NCBI GenBank assembly: GCA_021018995.1
Contig: CM037587.1
Coordinates: forward strand, 9,879,366 to 9,943,365
DNA length: 64,000 nucleotides
Direction: 5' to 3'
Origin: Chloranthus sessilifolius
Lineage: Eukaryota; Streptophyta; Magnoliopsida; Chloranthales; Chloranthaceae
Below the pieces are notes generated by a model. The model ran no database searches. It was given only the letters and a program-made list of their open reading frames with translations, and was not told where the DNA came from. Shown piece after piece: positions 22,388-34,733 of this stretch. The position numbers were made by a program, and so were the translations under genes. How positions within the stretch are numbered: position 1 is the first letter of the stretch; each line of letters starts with the position of its first letter.

Positions 22388-23624
22388 TGTAATAGATGCC
22401 CTAGTTTCAACCACACTGTTTGGTCTGGACATAGACCAGGTCTAAAACACGTGCTCCAAAGGACCTCGCAAAGTTCATGTTTAAACTATTTTGCCGAACA
22501 CAAGACACACAAAAGAAAGTGTAACCTTGTATCTGTCGAACACGTAGACATACGTACTCCAAACGTAGAACAGCCTGACACACAAGCAAATCCAGCCCAT
22601 ACATTAACTAAGGTATCTAAGGATTACGTTGGAAATTTCACCATAATCAACATACACTGGACACTTGTGTAATGGATTTACACATAAGCTGAATCCCATA
22701 TATAGATATAAAGTTTATAAGTATAGTAGATTTTACACTAAAGGCCGTCTCTAGATATATTTCTTTAAGTACAGCAAAGTTATATTTAACATTTGTAACA
22801 AATCCCGTTAATAATTAAAATGGCTGCATCCCCCAACTATGTTATCTTAAGTACCATTAGCTATATAGCTGGACTTGGTGTAATAGCTTTACACTCAAGC
22901 AAGCCTTGGTTTGGCTAGTACAAGAGCAAGCTTTGCATGAGATCCTAACCCCTTATTGTCTTTACTACGATACACTCAAATATTTAGTGTTGGCTTTATA
23001 AGGATTAATAGCTTTAAAGAGCTTATAAGCTCCTTGAAGCTCCACTTGACGACACGAACTTGTGAGTCATCGGGTGCTTTCATGCACGCAAGACCCGCTA
23101 GAACACTACAAACAACATCCACTTTCATTTTTGTCAGTTGCAAATTTGAAGGAATTTAGTAGGCATCAGACCTACAAATTTCATAAACCAAAACCCAGAA
23201 TTTGATACACTTCGAAACACGATTTTGAATTCCAAATCATGGATCACACCACGACTCTACACACGTGTCGCGAGAAGTGTCGCAGACTCGCCGACACACG
23301 CTCAACGACATCATATCGACACTACGAGTCCTTCGAAAGGTATGCCATAAACAAATAGAATAGGTTAGGTCAGTGGTTAATTTAGATAAATTATACATTT
23401 GTGGTGTCGATTCACTGAGAACGAATTGGCAACACGAATCACAGTTTGAAATAGGTTCGAAACTCATATGGCTCATAAAAACTACACCGAAATTTTCGCA
23501 TAAAAATGAATAAGAAAATCTAATTTTTGTACACAATATAGATGAAATAGATAAGCTTTATATTTATACCAAAGACCCAGTCAAAGGCTTGAGTAAAAGA
23601 AGTTAAAGTGGAGTAGAAAACACT

Positions 23625-23915
23625 TCGGCAAGCCCAACCTAACAGGCTTGCCGCGATAACCTTATATGGTTGCCGTGATAAGGTGCTCAGGCTTGCCGCG
23701 GCAAGCATTGTGCTCAGACCTTTGGTCTGTATTTTGATCATGAACTCGGATTGACATGATTCTTGATGCGTTGGAAATGGGACAACGAACCATACAACTT
23801 TTATGAAGAAATAAATTTCTGAATCCAACGTTTAAGAGGTCAAAAATTAGTGATAAGTTGTGGCAATATGCTCAGCTGCAAACCTTGTCGCGGCAACCTT
23901 TGTTGCTTGCCGCGG
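23625..23915. repeat. TTGCCGCGGCAA palindrome cluster in the T2 5' LTR
   Basis: At least five full or partial copies. The complete GCTTGCCGCGGCAAGC lies at 23691-23706 and a further TTGCCGCGGCTA at 23907. In the 3' LTR the matching sites (29662-29677 and neighbours) often read TTGCCGTGGCAA, a C-to-T change. Confidence 0.8.
23731..23778 (+). other. Shared LTR block, shortened copy in the T2 5' LTR
   Basis: Same block as at 29708-29762, but several bases are missing near its start; it keeps GAACTCGGATTG, ATGATTCTTGATGCG and TTGGAAA. It lies just after the palindrome cluster. Confidence 0.75.
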
Positions 23916-24932
23916 CTACCTTGTATCTGACGTGCTTGGTGACACCTTTGTCAGGGGTTTATGCTGGGATGACTTGCTGAGTTTGACCATGAGACTTGGG
24001 ACCATAAATGATCCATATTTGGGGTCTATGTTGACCCAATAAACCATTAAAAATACTAAAACTATGACCATATATCCTAAGTATATGGTGCACATAACGC
24101 GCTCATGCCGATGACTTCGTTTGGATGCGTGCAAGCACATGACTGCAAGCAAGTCTCATACGTAACACATAGGCTTGATCTTACGGTAGGGAATTTACTT
24201 TACTAATTTATATTGTGTTTTTCTCACTCTCGTCTAGCTAAGCAAGTTATTACATTGATCATGTAGAAATAGACAAATTGATACGCATATTAGTCATAGT
24301 CATGTATGATACTAAAATAAGTTACTATGAGTTCAATTTACGAAGAAGTAAGGATGAATATTCTAAGTATCAGTTGAGGAATGAAAATACAAGTTCGATT
24401 AATGATAGTGATGATAATAGATATCAGTTTTGATGTGTGTGTGCATGACTATACTCAAGTCAGTTTTGAGTGTATAAATGATAATATAAGTTCAAATTTG
24501 ATATCTGTTGTTGTATAGCTATGCTAGATTCAGGTAGGAAATGAGGATAAGAAGCTTAGTTTTGAATTAGTATGAACATGATAGTGCAGCTTTGCTAAGT
24601 TCAGTGTTGATAAATAGTTAACTCAGTTCGTAAGAATAGTTGGTAGGCATATGCTAATTCAGTTTTTGCTCAAATATGCTAGTTTTCGTGAGGTATAAGC
24701 ATGCAAGTTCAGTTATGCTAATGCAGTTAGATGGAAATGATGATACTATTAGTTTCAATGCATGAATATGAATAGTTATGCTAGTTCAGTTTTGATAGAT
24801 GATTAACAGTTTTGATATATGATTATATGCTAGTCTATCATGATTATACGCACTCTACTCATGATATTCTCGCATACTTGATACCATGCATGATCACGTC
24901 TTAATTCCTTGTACGTGATTGAGGTCTCGATC

Positions 24933-25192
24933 TAAGTGACCCTGCTCACTTAGCTCAGGGGCTTGACCAATCTCATGTCAAGTGACCTTGCTAACATAGC
25001 TCAAGGGTTTGACTTTTTGAACCAAGTGACCCTTCTAACTTAGCTCAGGGGCTTGACTAGTCCTGTATCAAGTGACCTTGCTAACATAGCTCAAAGGTTT
25101 GACCTCTTAAGTTAAGTGACCCTGTTAACCTAGCTCAGGGGCTTGATTATCTCAGTCCAAGTGATCCCGCTAACTCGGGAGCTTACTTTACT
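24933..25192 (+). repeat. Alternating 45-bp minisatellite in the T2 5' LTR
   Basis: Six units begin AAGTGACC/AAGTGATC. Two unit types alternate: one with TTAGCTCAGGGGCTTGA, the other with CATAGCTCAAGGGTTTGAC. The repeat is therefore a dimer of about 90 bp. The same array is in the 3' LTR. Confidence 0.88.
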
Positions 25193-25921
25193 TGTTTCTT
25201 GTTTTTGAACATGTCTTGTTTTCGCATGTTTCCTTGATATTATCTCGCATGATTCCTTGTCAGTACTCGTATTTGGTTAGCATGAATATGTCAGCATTGC
25301 CAGCATGATACAATAATTACATGATTTACTACTTGTTTTGTAATATATTACTAGGCTATATATATAAATGCTAGACTAGACCTAAAATAAGATGACATGT
25401 GCTTCGTTTTATTATGCCTTTAGACAGGAATAAATAATCTAACATATAAATTAGTATTGTAATTATCTTTGCTGAACTTTGATGATAGCTCATCCTACGA
25501 CTTTATGTCTTAGCTGCAGATACTGCTCAAGACCCTGAGCACGAGGCTGTTCCTACCTACCTACCAGCATGAAGAGGACGAAGAGGAAGGTTTTACTGAA
25601 GACTTCTTTCCTTGAGAGGTTTTAGAGAGAGAGAGAGAGATTTATTTTTAAATATTAAACATGTATAAACAGTAGTGTTGTTTAAGATAGCTTACTACTT
25701 CAGGTATAGGTTTCTGTTTATATTCCTGTTCAGTTTGTTGCTTTAGATAAATTAATGAATATCAGTTGTTGCCATATTTCTATGTATCAGAGTTAATTCA
25801 ATTTGCTTTCGCATATGTAATACTTTGTACATAATGCCCTTGTATGACAGGATCATGTTAGGTGATCCAAAGACCCGACCTTTCCCATTTACGAGAAGGG
25901 GAAAAGTCGGGCTGTCACAGG

Positions 25922-25933
25922 TGGTATCAGAGC
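25922..25933 (+). promoter_or_regulatory. T2 primer-binding site (initiator tRNA-Met)
   Basis: TGGTATCAGAGC starts two bases after the 5' LTR. It is complementary to the 3' end of plant initiator tRNA-Met, the primer used by this lineage. Confidence 0.9.
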
Positions 25934-26190
25934 CCGACGTTATGTCTTTGGAGACTTAACTCTGGCACAGATATATGGCAAGACTTCTGATGTTCGTTCA
26001 GTGTTAGAGCATATGCTTTAGGTCTTGTAGGGACTCAAGGCTATGGCAATAGGTTCTGGTTAGAGCATAGATTGTGAACCTTTACGACCACGTTTGATTG
26101 AAGTACTCGGTCAATAGTGATCGAAGTATGCCGGTAGGATCCGAGTTAAGACCGTAAACTTCACGCGTCTCTTCATCCATTTTGTTAGCA
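25934..26190 (+). other. T2 leader with gag core deleted
   Basis: No gag core motif is found between the primer site and the zinc knuckles, where about 0.9 kb of gag would be expected. This points to an internal deletion. Confidence 0.55.
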
Positions 26191-26304
26191 TTCTGTGGGA
26201 AATGTGGAAAGACATATAACATGGACGAATGCCGTAGAGCGTCTAGGGCGTGCTTTCGTTGTGGTATGATGGGACATCGGATTAAGGATTGCCCAGAGAT
26301 GGTG
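26191..26304 (+). pseudogene. T2 gag zinc knuckles
   Basis: Two CCHC-type knuckles: CGKCGKTYNMDEC (the usual His is replaced by Tyr in the first) and CFRCGMMGHRIKDC. They would bind RNA in the nucleocapsid part of Gag. The same two-knuckle layout is seen in T1 and T3. Confidence 0.85.
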
Positions 26305-26355
26305 GGAACGACATCAAAGACGGGACAAGATGCCCAAACCAGCAATGATATTATC

Positions 26356-26540
26356 TAAGGCATGTGAACTATTTAATTATAAGTTATTTAAAATTATTTG
26401 TGAGAAAGGTGCATCTAGGTAAATAATTTATATATGTATGCATCTAGTATATTGGTTTCCTTGCATCAATTTTAGAAATGATAACTTTATATTTTGTTAC
26501 GTAGATGCAATTTAGCTAACACTAGTATATATATAATTAG
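26356..26540 (+). other. AT-rich intron-like segment between gag and protease (T2)
   Basis: After SNDII the coding match stops. 185 bp of AT-rich sequence follow, full of stops and ending ATAATTAG. The protein match resumes with TLQLYPEDAY leading into the protease. T1 and T3 have AT-rich segments at the corresponding place. The 5' border here (ATC/TAAGG) lacks a GT donor. Confidence 0.55.
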
Positions 26541-27360
26541 ATACCTTGCAATTGTATCCAGAGGATGCCTACTTGTTGTATGAGGCACATGTTTTGGTAG
26601 ATCCTAGATCGGCACATTCCTTTATTACACCCAATTTATTGAAAAGTTAGGAAAGTTGAGAGTCACCCAAGAACCTCTCGACTTTATTATGACGTGTCAG
26701 TCCCTACTAGACAGTCTATCATTACTACCATGGTATGTCGATCAATCATCGTCGTAATTCAAGGTCACGACGACTATGAAGCAGTAGCCGATTAATCTTA
26801 CTCGATTTACTCGATATGGAAGGAGTTGACGTAATCCTTGGCATGAATTGGCTATCCAATCATCATGCGAGCATTGATTGTAGAAGCAGATTACCAATAG
26901 CCTGTGAATTCCCTAATATCTTCCCTGCTAAGTTGCCAGGATTTTTGCCTGGCAGGGAAGTGGGATTCGCTAGTGATTTAGCCCCGGGCACAGAGAAGGT
27001 ATTAAAGGCGCCTTATCGAATGGCATCGACAGAGTTGAAAGAACTTAAGGAGCAGTTACAAGAGCTTCTTGATAAAGGTTTATCAGACTGAGTGTGTCTC
27101 CGTGGGGCGCACCAGTACTGTTCATGAAGAAGGATGGTCAATGCATCCTTTGCATTGATTATCATCAATTAAATAAACTACCAATTGAGAATAGTTATCC
27201 GCTCCCCAGAATCGACGATCTCTCTGATTAGTTACAAGGAGCATGATGGTTCTCAAAGATTGACTTACGATTGAGTTATCACCAAATGAAGGTGAAAGCT
27301 GAAGATATTTCAAAGAAAAATTTTCAAACACGTTATGGTCAGACTACATGGGATACCAGT
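26541..27360 (+). pseudogene. T2 protease and reverse transcriptase remnants
   Basis: Protease: VLVDPRSAHSF (the D-S/T-G triad reads DPR), then DVILGMNWLSNHHASIDC from 26816. [35 protein letters not shown], then, broken by stops, HQYC and FSKIDLRLSYHQMKVKAEDI. A deletion joins the protease directly to the RT start, and the catalytic FVDD region is absent. Non-functional. Confidence 0.88.
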
Positions 27361-27901
27361 GAGTATCGTGTCAGACCACGATCCGTTATATACCTCCCGA
27401 TTCTGGCAGAATTTTCAAGAAGAAATAAGTTCCAAGTTGGGATTCAGTTTTGCATTTCATCCCCAGACCGATGGTCAAACAGAAAGGGTAAATCAAGTAA
27501 CATTTGTATGATAGATTGACACTCACGTATTTATTCAATTATCTCCGACAAAGGGCGTGATGCAATTTAGGAAATGAGGCAAGTTAAGTCCTCGCTATGT
27601 CGGACCATTTCAAGTCTTGGGCAGAGTTAGTGAGGTGGCATATTGAGTTGCTCTACCTCCACACTTAGCCAACATACATGACGTATTTCACGTGTCTATG
27701 ATGAGAAAGTATATCAGAGATCCAACCCATGTGTTGGATTATCAGCCATTGGATCTTTAGGAGTAGCTCAAATTTTGGATCGCAGAGACCAAATCTTGAG
27801 AACAAAATGTATTCAACTCGTATGGAAGAATCACGGTTCACATGAGGCTACCTGGGAGCGCGACTTTGATATTTGCGATCAGTATCCCCATTTATTTACC
27901 T
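27361..27901 (+). pseudogene. T2 integrase C-terminal part and chromodomain-like end
   Basis: Resumes within integrase (YTS-like IYLPILAEF, frame-disturbed FHPQTDGQTERV), then VALPPHLANIHDVFHVSMM, RKYIRDPTHVLDYQPLDL and finally VWKNHGSHEATWERDFDIC with QYPHLF. The last part is the chromodomain-type C-terminus (W-K-H...ATWE) of chromoviruses. Stops and deletions abolish function. Confidence 0.85.
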
Positions 27902-28358
27902 GAGGTAAGCCGTTTATTTTTGTAGAATCAATTATTCCATATGATATAACAAATTTTTGGTATACATATGTCGTTATATATATATCAAAGTACAGAGGTT
28001 GAGGGAAAACAAATTGTCCTCTACCATATATGCCCTGCTAATGCATAGAAATACCACTGTTTAATTTAAAAACAGTAACACTATATCCACAAATTGGGCT
28101 TGAACACTATCTAGTGAGTTAGTTCAATACATTCCCCTCATTAATTTTGTTTGTGCTTACTCTATAGTACCTAGGTATGTGCGTTATAAGGTAAAACAAG
28201 TAACAATATATTAATTTCCTATTGACTTTCGCCTTGTAATGTCGTATGCCTTCAATTATGTATATAAATTATATGAACTCTAATATTATGACAATAATAT
28301 CTCACTTTCTCCATCTTCATTTATTTTCGAGGACGAAAATCCCTTAAGTAGGGGAGAA
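27902..28358 (+). other. T2 3' untranslated region and polypurine tract
   Basis: Non-coding, AT-rich. It ends TTTTCGAGGACGAAAATC, then AGTAGGGGAGAA (28347-28358) directly before the LTR. The GAGGACGAAAAT box is typical of Tekay/Del elements. Confidence 0.75.
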
Positions 28359-29707
28359 TGTAACAGATGCCCAAGTTTCAACCACACTGTTTGGTCTGGA
28401 CATGGACCAGGTCTAAAACACGTGCTCCAAAGGACCTCGCAAAGTTCATGTTTAAACTATTTTTCCGAACACAGGGCACACAAAAGAAAGTGTAACCTTG
28501 CATCTGTCGAGCACGTAGACATACGTATTCCAAACGTAGAACAGCCTAACACACAAGCAAATCCAGCCCATACATTAACTAAGGTATCTAAGGATTACGT
28601 TGGAAATTTCACCATAATCAACATACACTGGACACTTGTGTAATGGATTTACACATAAGCTGAATCCCATATATAGATATAAAGTTTATAAGTATAGCAG
28701 ATTTTACACTAAAGGCCGTCTCTAGATATATTTCTTTAAGTACAGCAAAGTTATATTTAACATTTGTAACAAATCCCGTTAATAATTAAACTGGCTGCAT
28801 CCCCCAACTATGTTATCTTAAGTACCATTAGCTATATAGCTGGACCTGGTGTAATAGCTTTACACTCAAGCAAGCCTTGGTTTGGCTAGTACAAGAGCAA
28901 GCTTTGCATGAGATCCTAACCCCTTATTGTCTTTACTACGATACACTCAAATATTTAGTGTTGGCTTTATAAGGATTAATAGCTTTAAAGAGCTTATAAG
29001 CTCCTTGAAGCTCCACTTGACGACACGACCTTGTGAGTCATCGGGTGCTTTCATGCACGCAAGACCCGCTAGAACACTACAAACAACATCCACTTTCATT
29101 TTTGTCAGTTGCAAATTTGAAGGAATTTAGTAGGCATCAGACCTACAAATTTCATAAACCAAAACCCAGAATTTGATACACTTCGAAACACGATTTTGAA
29201 TTCCAAATCATGGATCGCACCACGACTCTACACACGTGTCGCGAGAAGTGTCGCAGACTCGCCGACACACGCTCAACGGCATCGTATCGACACCATGAGT
29301 CCTCCGAAAGGTATGTCGTAAACAAATAAAATAGGTTAGGTCAGTAGTTAATTTAGATAAATTATACATCTGTGGTGTCGATTCACTGAGAACAAATCGA
29401 CAACACGAATCACAGTTTGAAATGGGTTCGAAACCCATATGGCTCATAAAAACTACACCGAAATTTTCGTATAAAAATGAATAAGAAAATCCAATTTTTG
29501 TACACAATATAGATGAAATAGATGAGCTTTATATTTATAGCAAAGACCCAGCCAAAGGCTTGAGGAAAAGAAGCCAAAGTGGAGCAAAAAATACCCCGGC
29601 AAGCCCAGCCTAACAGGCTTGCCCCGGCAACCTTACATGGTTGCCATGGCAAGGTGCTCAGGCTTGCCGTGGCAAGCATTGTGCTCAGACCTTTGATCAG
29701 TATTATG

Positions 29708-29762
29708 ATTATAACTTTTGATCCCAAACTCGGATTGTCATGATTCGTAATGCGTTAGAAAG
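29708..29762 (+). other. Shared 55-bp LTR block (T2 3' LTR copy)
   Basis: Starts ATTATAACTT, has ACTCGGATTG at positions 21-30, ATTCGTA at 36-42 and ends GTTAGAAAG. Length and motif spacing equal the T3 and Tat copies. Confidence 0.8.
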
Positions 29763-30915
29763 GGGACAATGAGCCCTACAACTTTCATAAAGGAACCAAT
29801 TTATGAATCCAACTTTTAAGAGGTCAAAAATTGGTGATAAGTTGCGGCAACATGCTCAGCTGTAAAACTTGCAGTGACAACCTATGTTGCTTGCCGTGGT
29901 AACCCTATATCTGACGCGCTTGGTGACACCTCTGTCAGGGGTTTGTGCTGGGATGACTTACTGAGTTTGACCATGAGACTTGGGACCATAAATGGTCCAT
30001 ATTTGGGGTCTATGTTGAGCCAATAAACCATTAAAAATACTAAAACTATGACCATATATCTTAGGTATATGGTGCACATAACGCGCTCATGCCGATGACT
30101 TCGTTTGGATGCGTGCAAGCACATGACTGCAAGCAAGTCTCATACGTAACGCACAGGCTTGATCTTACGGTAGGGAATTTACTTTACTAATTTATATTGT
30201 GTTTTTCTCACTCTCGTCTAGCTAAGCAAGTTATTACATTGATTATATAGAAATAGACAAATTGATACGCATATTAGTCATAGTCATGTATGATACTAAA
30301 ATAAGTTACTATGAGTTCAATTTACGAAGAAGTAAGGATGAATATTCTAAGTATCAGTTGAGGAATGAAAATACAAGTTCGATTAATGATAGTGATGATA
30401 ATAGATATCAGTTTTGATGTGTGTGTGCATGACTATACTCAAGTCAGTTTTGAGTGTATAAATGATAATACAAGTTCGGATTTGATATCTGTTGTTGTAT
30501 AGCTATGCTAGATTCAGGTAGGAAATGAGGATAAGAAGCTCAGTTTTGAATTAGTATAAACATGATAGTGCAACTTTGCTAAGTTCAGTGTTGATAAATA
30601 GTTAACTCAGTTCGTAAGAATAGTTGGTAGGCATATGCTAATTCAGTTTTTGTTCAAATATGCTAGTTTTCGTGAGGTATAAGCATGCAAGTTCAGTTAT
30701 GCTAATGCAGTTAGATGGAAATGATGATACTATCAGTTTCAATGCATGAATATGAATAGTTATGCTAGTTCAGTTTTGATATATGATTAATAGTTTTGAT
30801 ATATGATTATATGCTAGTCTATCATGATTATATGCACTCTACTCATGATGTTCTCACATACCTGATACCATGCATGATCACGTCTTGATTCCTTGTACGT
30901 GGTTGAGGTCTCGAT

Positions 30916-31170
30916 CCAACTGACCCTGCTCACTTAGCTCAGGGGCTTGACCAATCTCATGTCAAGTGACCTTGCTAACATAGCTCAAGGGCTTGACTTT
31001 TTGAACCAAGTGACCCTTCAAACTTAGCTCAGGGGCTTGACTAGTCCTGTATCAAGTGACCTTGCTAACATAGCTCAAAGGTTTGACCTCTTGAGTCAAG
31101 TGACCCTGTTAACCTAGCTTAGGGGCTTGATTATCTCAGTCCAAGTGATCCCGCTAACTCGGGGGCTTAC
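30916..31170 (+). repeat. Alternating 45-bp minisatellite in the T2 3' LTR
   Basis: Same six-unit alternating array as 24933-25192, with a few substitutions and no change in unit number. The array therefore predates this insertion. Confidence 0.88.
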
Positions 31171-31902
31171 TTTGCTTGTTTCTTGTTCTTGAATATGTCT
31201 TGTTTTCGCATGTTTCCTTGATATTATCTCGCATGATTCCTTGTTAGTACTCGTATTTGGTCAGCATGAATATGTCAGCATTGCCAGCATGATACAATAA
31301 TTACATGATTTACTACTTGTTTTGTAATATATTACTAGGCTATATATGTAAATGCTAAACTAGACCTAAAATAAGATGACATGTGCTTCGTTTTATTATG
31401 CCTCTAGATAGGAATGGATAATCTAACATATAAATTAGTATTGTAATTATCTCTGCTGAGCTTTTATGATAGCTCATCCTACGACTTTATGTCTTAGCTG
31501 CAGATACTGCTCAAGACCTTGAGCACGAGGCTGCTCCTACCTACCTACCAGCCTGAAGAGGATGAGGAGGAAGGTTCTGCTGAGGACTTCTTTCCTTGAG
31601 AGGTTTTAGAGAGAGAGATTTATTTTTAAATATTAAACATGTATAAACAGCAGTGTGGTTTAAGATAGCTTACTACTTTAGGTATAGGTTTCTGTTTATA
31701 TTCCTGTTCAGTTTGCTGCTTTAGATAAATTAATGAATATCAGTTGCTGCCATATTTCTTCGCATCAGAGTTAAATCAAATCGCTTCTGCATATGTAATA
31801 ATTTGTACACGATACCCTTGTATGACAGGATCATGTTAGGTGATCCGATAGTGCGACCTTTCTCATTTACGAGAAGGGGAAAAGTCGGGCTGTCATATAA
31901 TA

Positions 31903-32640
31903 TCTGGCTTATATAATGCATTACATACATAAGGCTACCAATAACCTTTGTATATTTTAATTGTTGCACACATCTCCCATTATTTTTAATTAATTTAATT
32001 TTAATATCCAAAGGTGTATTGACAAGTTTCAAATCAAAGTAACTATATCTTTTCAAAATATTTTTAACTTAATGAGATTGATTTAGAGTTAACTTATTCT
32101 TATTTCTCACAATTTTGATTCCCAAAAATACATATGCATTTCCCATATCTTTCATGCTAAAAGATTAACATAAGAAGTTTTTAGTTTTCAAAATAACTTC
32201 TAAATTAGTTCCAAAAATAAGTAAATCAATTATATAAAGACATATTATAACACCACGATTATTAAAAAATTTATAATATATACATTTGTCGGCTTTATTA
32301 GTTTTGAAATTAAATTTAGTAATGATATTATCAAAATTTGCATGCCACTATTTTAGTGCTTGCTTTAATCTATATAAAGATTTAATGAGTTTACATACTT
32401 TCTTTTCTTGTCTAGGTACAATAAACCCGTCAGATTGTTCCTTATAGACTTCTTCTCTTATATCACCATTTAAGAAAGCAATTTTAACATCCATTTGATG
32501 AATTTCTAACTTGTGTATAGAAGAAGCTAAGGCAATTAGAAGTTTTATAGTCGAAAGTTTAGCAATGAGTGCGTAAATGTCAAAATAATTAACACCTTCT
32601 TGCTGCCTATGCCCTTTGGCAGTCAATCTTGCCTTAAATA
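31903..32640 (-). pseudogene. Copia reverse transcriptase
   Basis: Minus-strand open stretch 32626-32348: AKGHRQQEGVNYFDIYALIA, then HQMDVKIAFLNGDIREEVY, GFIVPRQEKKVCKLIKSLY and RLKQALK. This is the copia RT signature (VKTAFLNG-type). It then decays through stops to LMYVMHYI at 31903, where T2 interrupts it. The YVDD box region is degenerate (CLYIIDLLIF). Confidence 0.85.
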
Positions 32641-33900
32641 TTTCTATAGTTCCATCCGTTCTACGTTTTTTTTTAAGTATCCATCTATACCCTATGAGTT
32701 TAGATCCTTAGAGTAAGTACACTAATTTTTTACGTTTTATTTTTCATTATGGAGTTCATTTCATCATTGATAGCTTCATTCCAAAAGGCACTATCTCTAG
32801 ATTTCATAATATCAACAGAAGTTATAGGATCATCTTCTACATTTAGTCTTTTCTTAGTACTTTTCTTCCTATTCCCTTCAATAAGATAGATATAATAGTC
32901 ATTTGGAAGACTAGTTTCAAATCTTTGACGTTTACGTCTTCTAGGTTTGATAACGACTTCTTCATCACTCGAAAATTCAATAATATCTTTAGATTTAGAA
33001 GATTCTCCATCTTCATAAGTTTGACTTTCATAATTTAATTTATTAGATAAAATCGTAAACTTAGATTCATAGAATATAACATCTCTAAATTCTATTATAA
33101 TAATTTTATCTATATTATTATTATATTTCATAACTAGAAATCTATAAGTCTTTCTATTTTATTTATAACCAACAAATGCACATTCAGTTGTGCTAAGACT
33201 CATCTTAAGTCTCTTAGGATCTACTAATTTAACAAGTGCCCTACACTCCCACACTTTGAAATGAGTTAGACTAGGTTTTCTATTCTTCAAAAGTTCGTAA
33301 GGTGTAGTGAGAGTTTTCTTATGTGGATTTCTATTAAAAATATGAGTAGCGGTTAACAATGTTTTGCCCCATAAATTTTTATTTAAATTAGCGTTGACCA
33401 ACATTGCACTAAACATTTATACTAATGTCTTATTTTTTCTTTCGCCAACTCCGTTTTGTTGTGGCATATAAGGGGCCATCACCTCATGACGAATTTTATG
33501 AATTTTACAGTATTCAGAAAACTCATTTGATATGTATTATCCACCCCTATTTGATATAATGACTTTTATTCTTTTATTTAATTGATTTGATATTAAAATT
33601 TTATATATTTAAAATTTTTCAAAAGCCTAATTTTTAGTATTTAATAAATATATATGAGCATATTTTAAAAAATTGTCTATAAAAGTAATAAAATATCATT
33701 TGCATCCTCTAATAAGAATATTATTTAAATCGCAAATATCACTGTGCACTAGATCTAATAAGCATGAATTTCTCATAATACTGGGAAAGTGTTTCCTAGT
33801 AATCTTGGTCTTAGCACATATACTACAGGAACCACTATAAAAAATTTTATATTTGGAAATTAGATCTAAGTTAGTCATGTATTTCATAGATATATAATTA
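32641..33900 (-). pseudogene. Copia GAG-pre-integrase and integrase
   Basis: GAG-pre-integrase at 33887-33696 with CSICAKTKITRKHFP. The integrase C-terminal part is at 33416-33159: WGKTLLTATHIFNRNPHKKT, TPYELLKNRKPSLTHFKVW. A linker with acidic residues (33131-32730) leads to RT and includes DSAFWNEAINDEMNSI. The central DDE core is broken by stops. Confidence 0.8.
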
Positions 33901-34733
33901 ACATATCCTAATTTATCATGTCATAAATTAGAAAGAGAGACCGAGTAAGAAGAATGAGAGATTTCATTGATTTGATCAGTTACATTCAATTTGAACATGC
34001 TTTTCATGCATTTTCTTTTCCAACAAATTCATCATTCTTGGATAAAATAAACTTATCCGATTCAAATACAAGTTTGAAACCATGTTTGATTAGGAAACCA
34101 CTTGATACAAGATTCTTGCGATTTTAGGGTACATGAAGCACATCAATAAGCGCCATAACTTTTTTGAATGTGAAGTTTAATTTTATTTTTCCATGCCTTA
34201 TGATCTTTGCCATAGATGAGTTTCCCATGAAGAGATCTTAATCATTGTTAGCTTTTTCATACGTCACAAACATGTCACGGTTATTACACATATTTTGTGG
34301 CACCCGTGTCAATTCACCATTCATTGATGTCACCAACCATATTGACTTTCAAGAGAACGACTACAAAGTTATTTTTCTCTTCCACCTCATTCGCATGATT
34401 CTTTAATTTCTTGAAGAGGTGATAATCCCGTTTGAAATGTTCGGGTTTCTCACAGTGGTAGTATGTACTATTCTTCGGTACCATGGTCTTAACGATTTTT
34501 TTGTTCTCCTTGGAGTGAGAAATGTACTTTCTTTATTTTCTTTGACGGTCCATTAACAATTTTAGACTCAACCAAGTGTGCCTTTAATGTCATATCGATA
34601 TGATCTTCAGTTTTGTTCCTAACTCAAGATTCTTTCTCAATACGTAAATGAATGAGAAGATCTTCTATAGAGATCCTCTCAATATTACGCTTAAGGATTT
34701 CACGGTAATCCTTTTATGATGGAGGCAACTTGG
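33901..34733 (-). pseudogene. Copia gag C-terminal half and protease remnant
   Basis: Directly past T3 the copia gag resumes: KLPPS-KDY, ERISIEDLLIHLRIEKESR, a zinc-knuckle remnant (YHCEKPEHFK-like, frame-broken) and a protease remnant (IDTGATKYVCNN-like) with multiple stops. The match resumes at the base where the 42674-43056 gag piece stopped, showing T3 inserted here. Confidence 0.75.

Larger units (their letters stand above)
22388..25919 (+). repeat. T2 5' LTR (3532 bp)
   Basis: Starts TGTAATAGATGCCC, ends GGGCTGTCACA, and is directly followed by the primer site. It is unusually long for the group. It contains GC-rich palindromes of the TTGCCGCGGCAA type (23625-23915), a deleted copy of the shared block (23731-23778) and a 45-bp minisatellite (24933-25192). 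It codes for nothing; open frames in it are by-products. Confidence 0.92.
22388..31897 (+). mobile_element. T2: Tekay-like Ty3/gypsy element with 3.5-kb LTRs
   Basis: Complete insertion: 5' LTR 22388-25919, PBS, internal region of about 2.4 kb with deleted gag-pol, polypurine tract, 3' LTR 28359-31897. The 5-bp target duplication TAATA is exact (22383-22387 and 31898-31902). It interrupts the copia RT/RNase H on the opposite strand. The C-terminal chromodomain-like end and the GAGGACGAAAAT sequence before the polypurine tract fit the Tekay (Del) chromovirus lineage. By eye the LTRs are nearly identical, so it is fairly young. Confidence 0.92.
28359..31897 (+). repeat. T2 3' LTR (3539 bp)
   Basis: Direct repeat of 22388-25919 with scattered substitutions. 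It ends CTGTCATA and is followed by the TAATA target duplication. It carries the full 55-bp block (29708-29762) and the minisatellite (30916-31170). Confidence 0.92.

Noticed and set aside
24933-25192. Regular 45-bp repeats that could suggest a CRISPR-like array
   Set aside because: The whole unit repeats, with no unique spacers between conserved repeats, and it lies in a plant LTR present twice. It is a minisatellite.
25922-25933. TGGTATCAGAGC sites as parts of tRNA genes
   Set aside because: They match only the tRNA 3' complement and sit exactly after LTR ends; they are primer-binding sites.
22451-30136. Small frames duplicated in both T2 LTRs (for example 22451-22672 and 28422-28643)
   Set aside because: They lie in LTRs and are duplicated only because the LTRs are. 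No start context or domain, and no sign of selection by eye.
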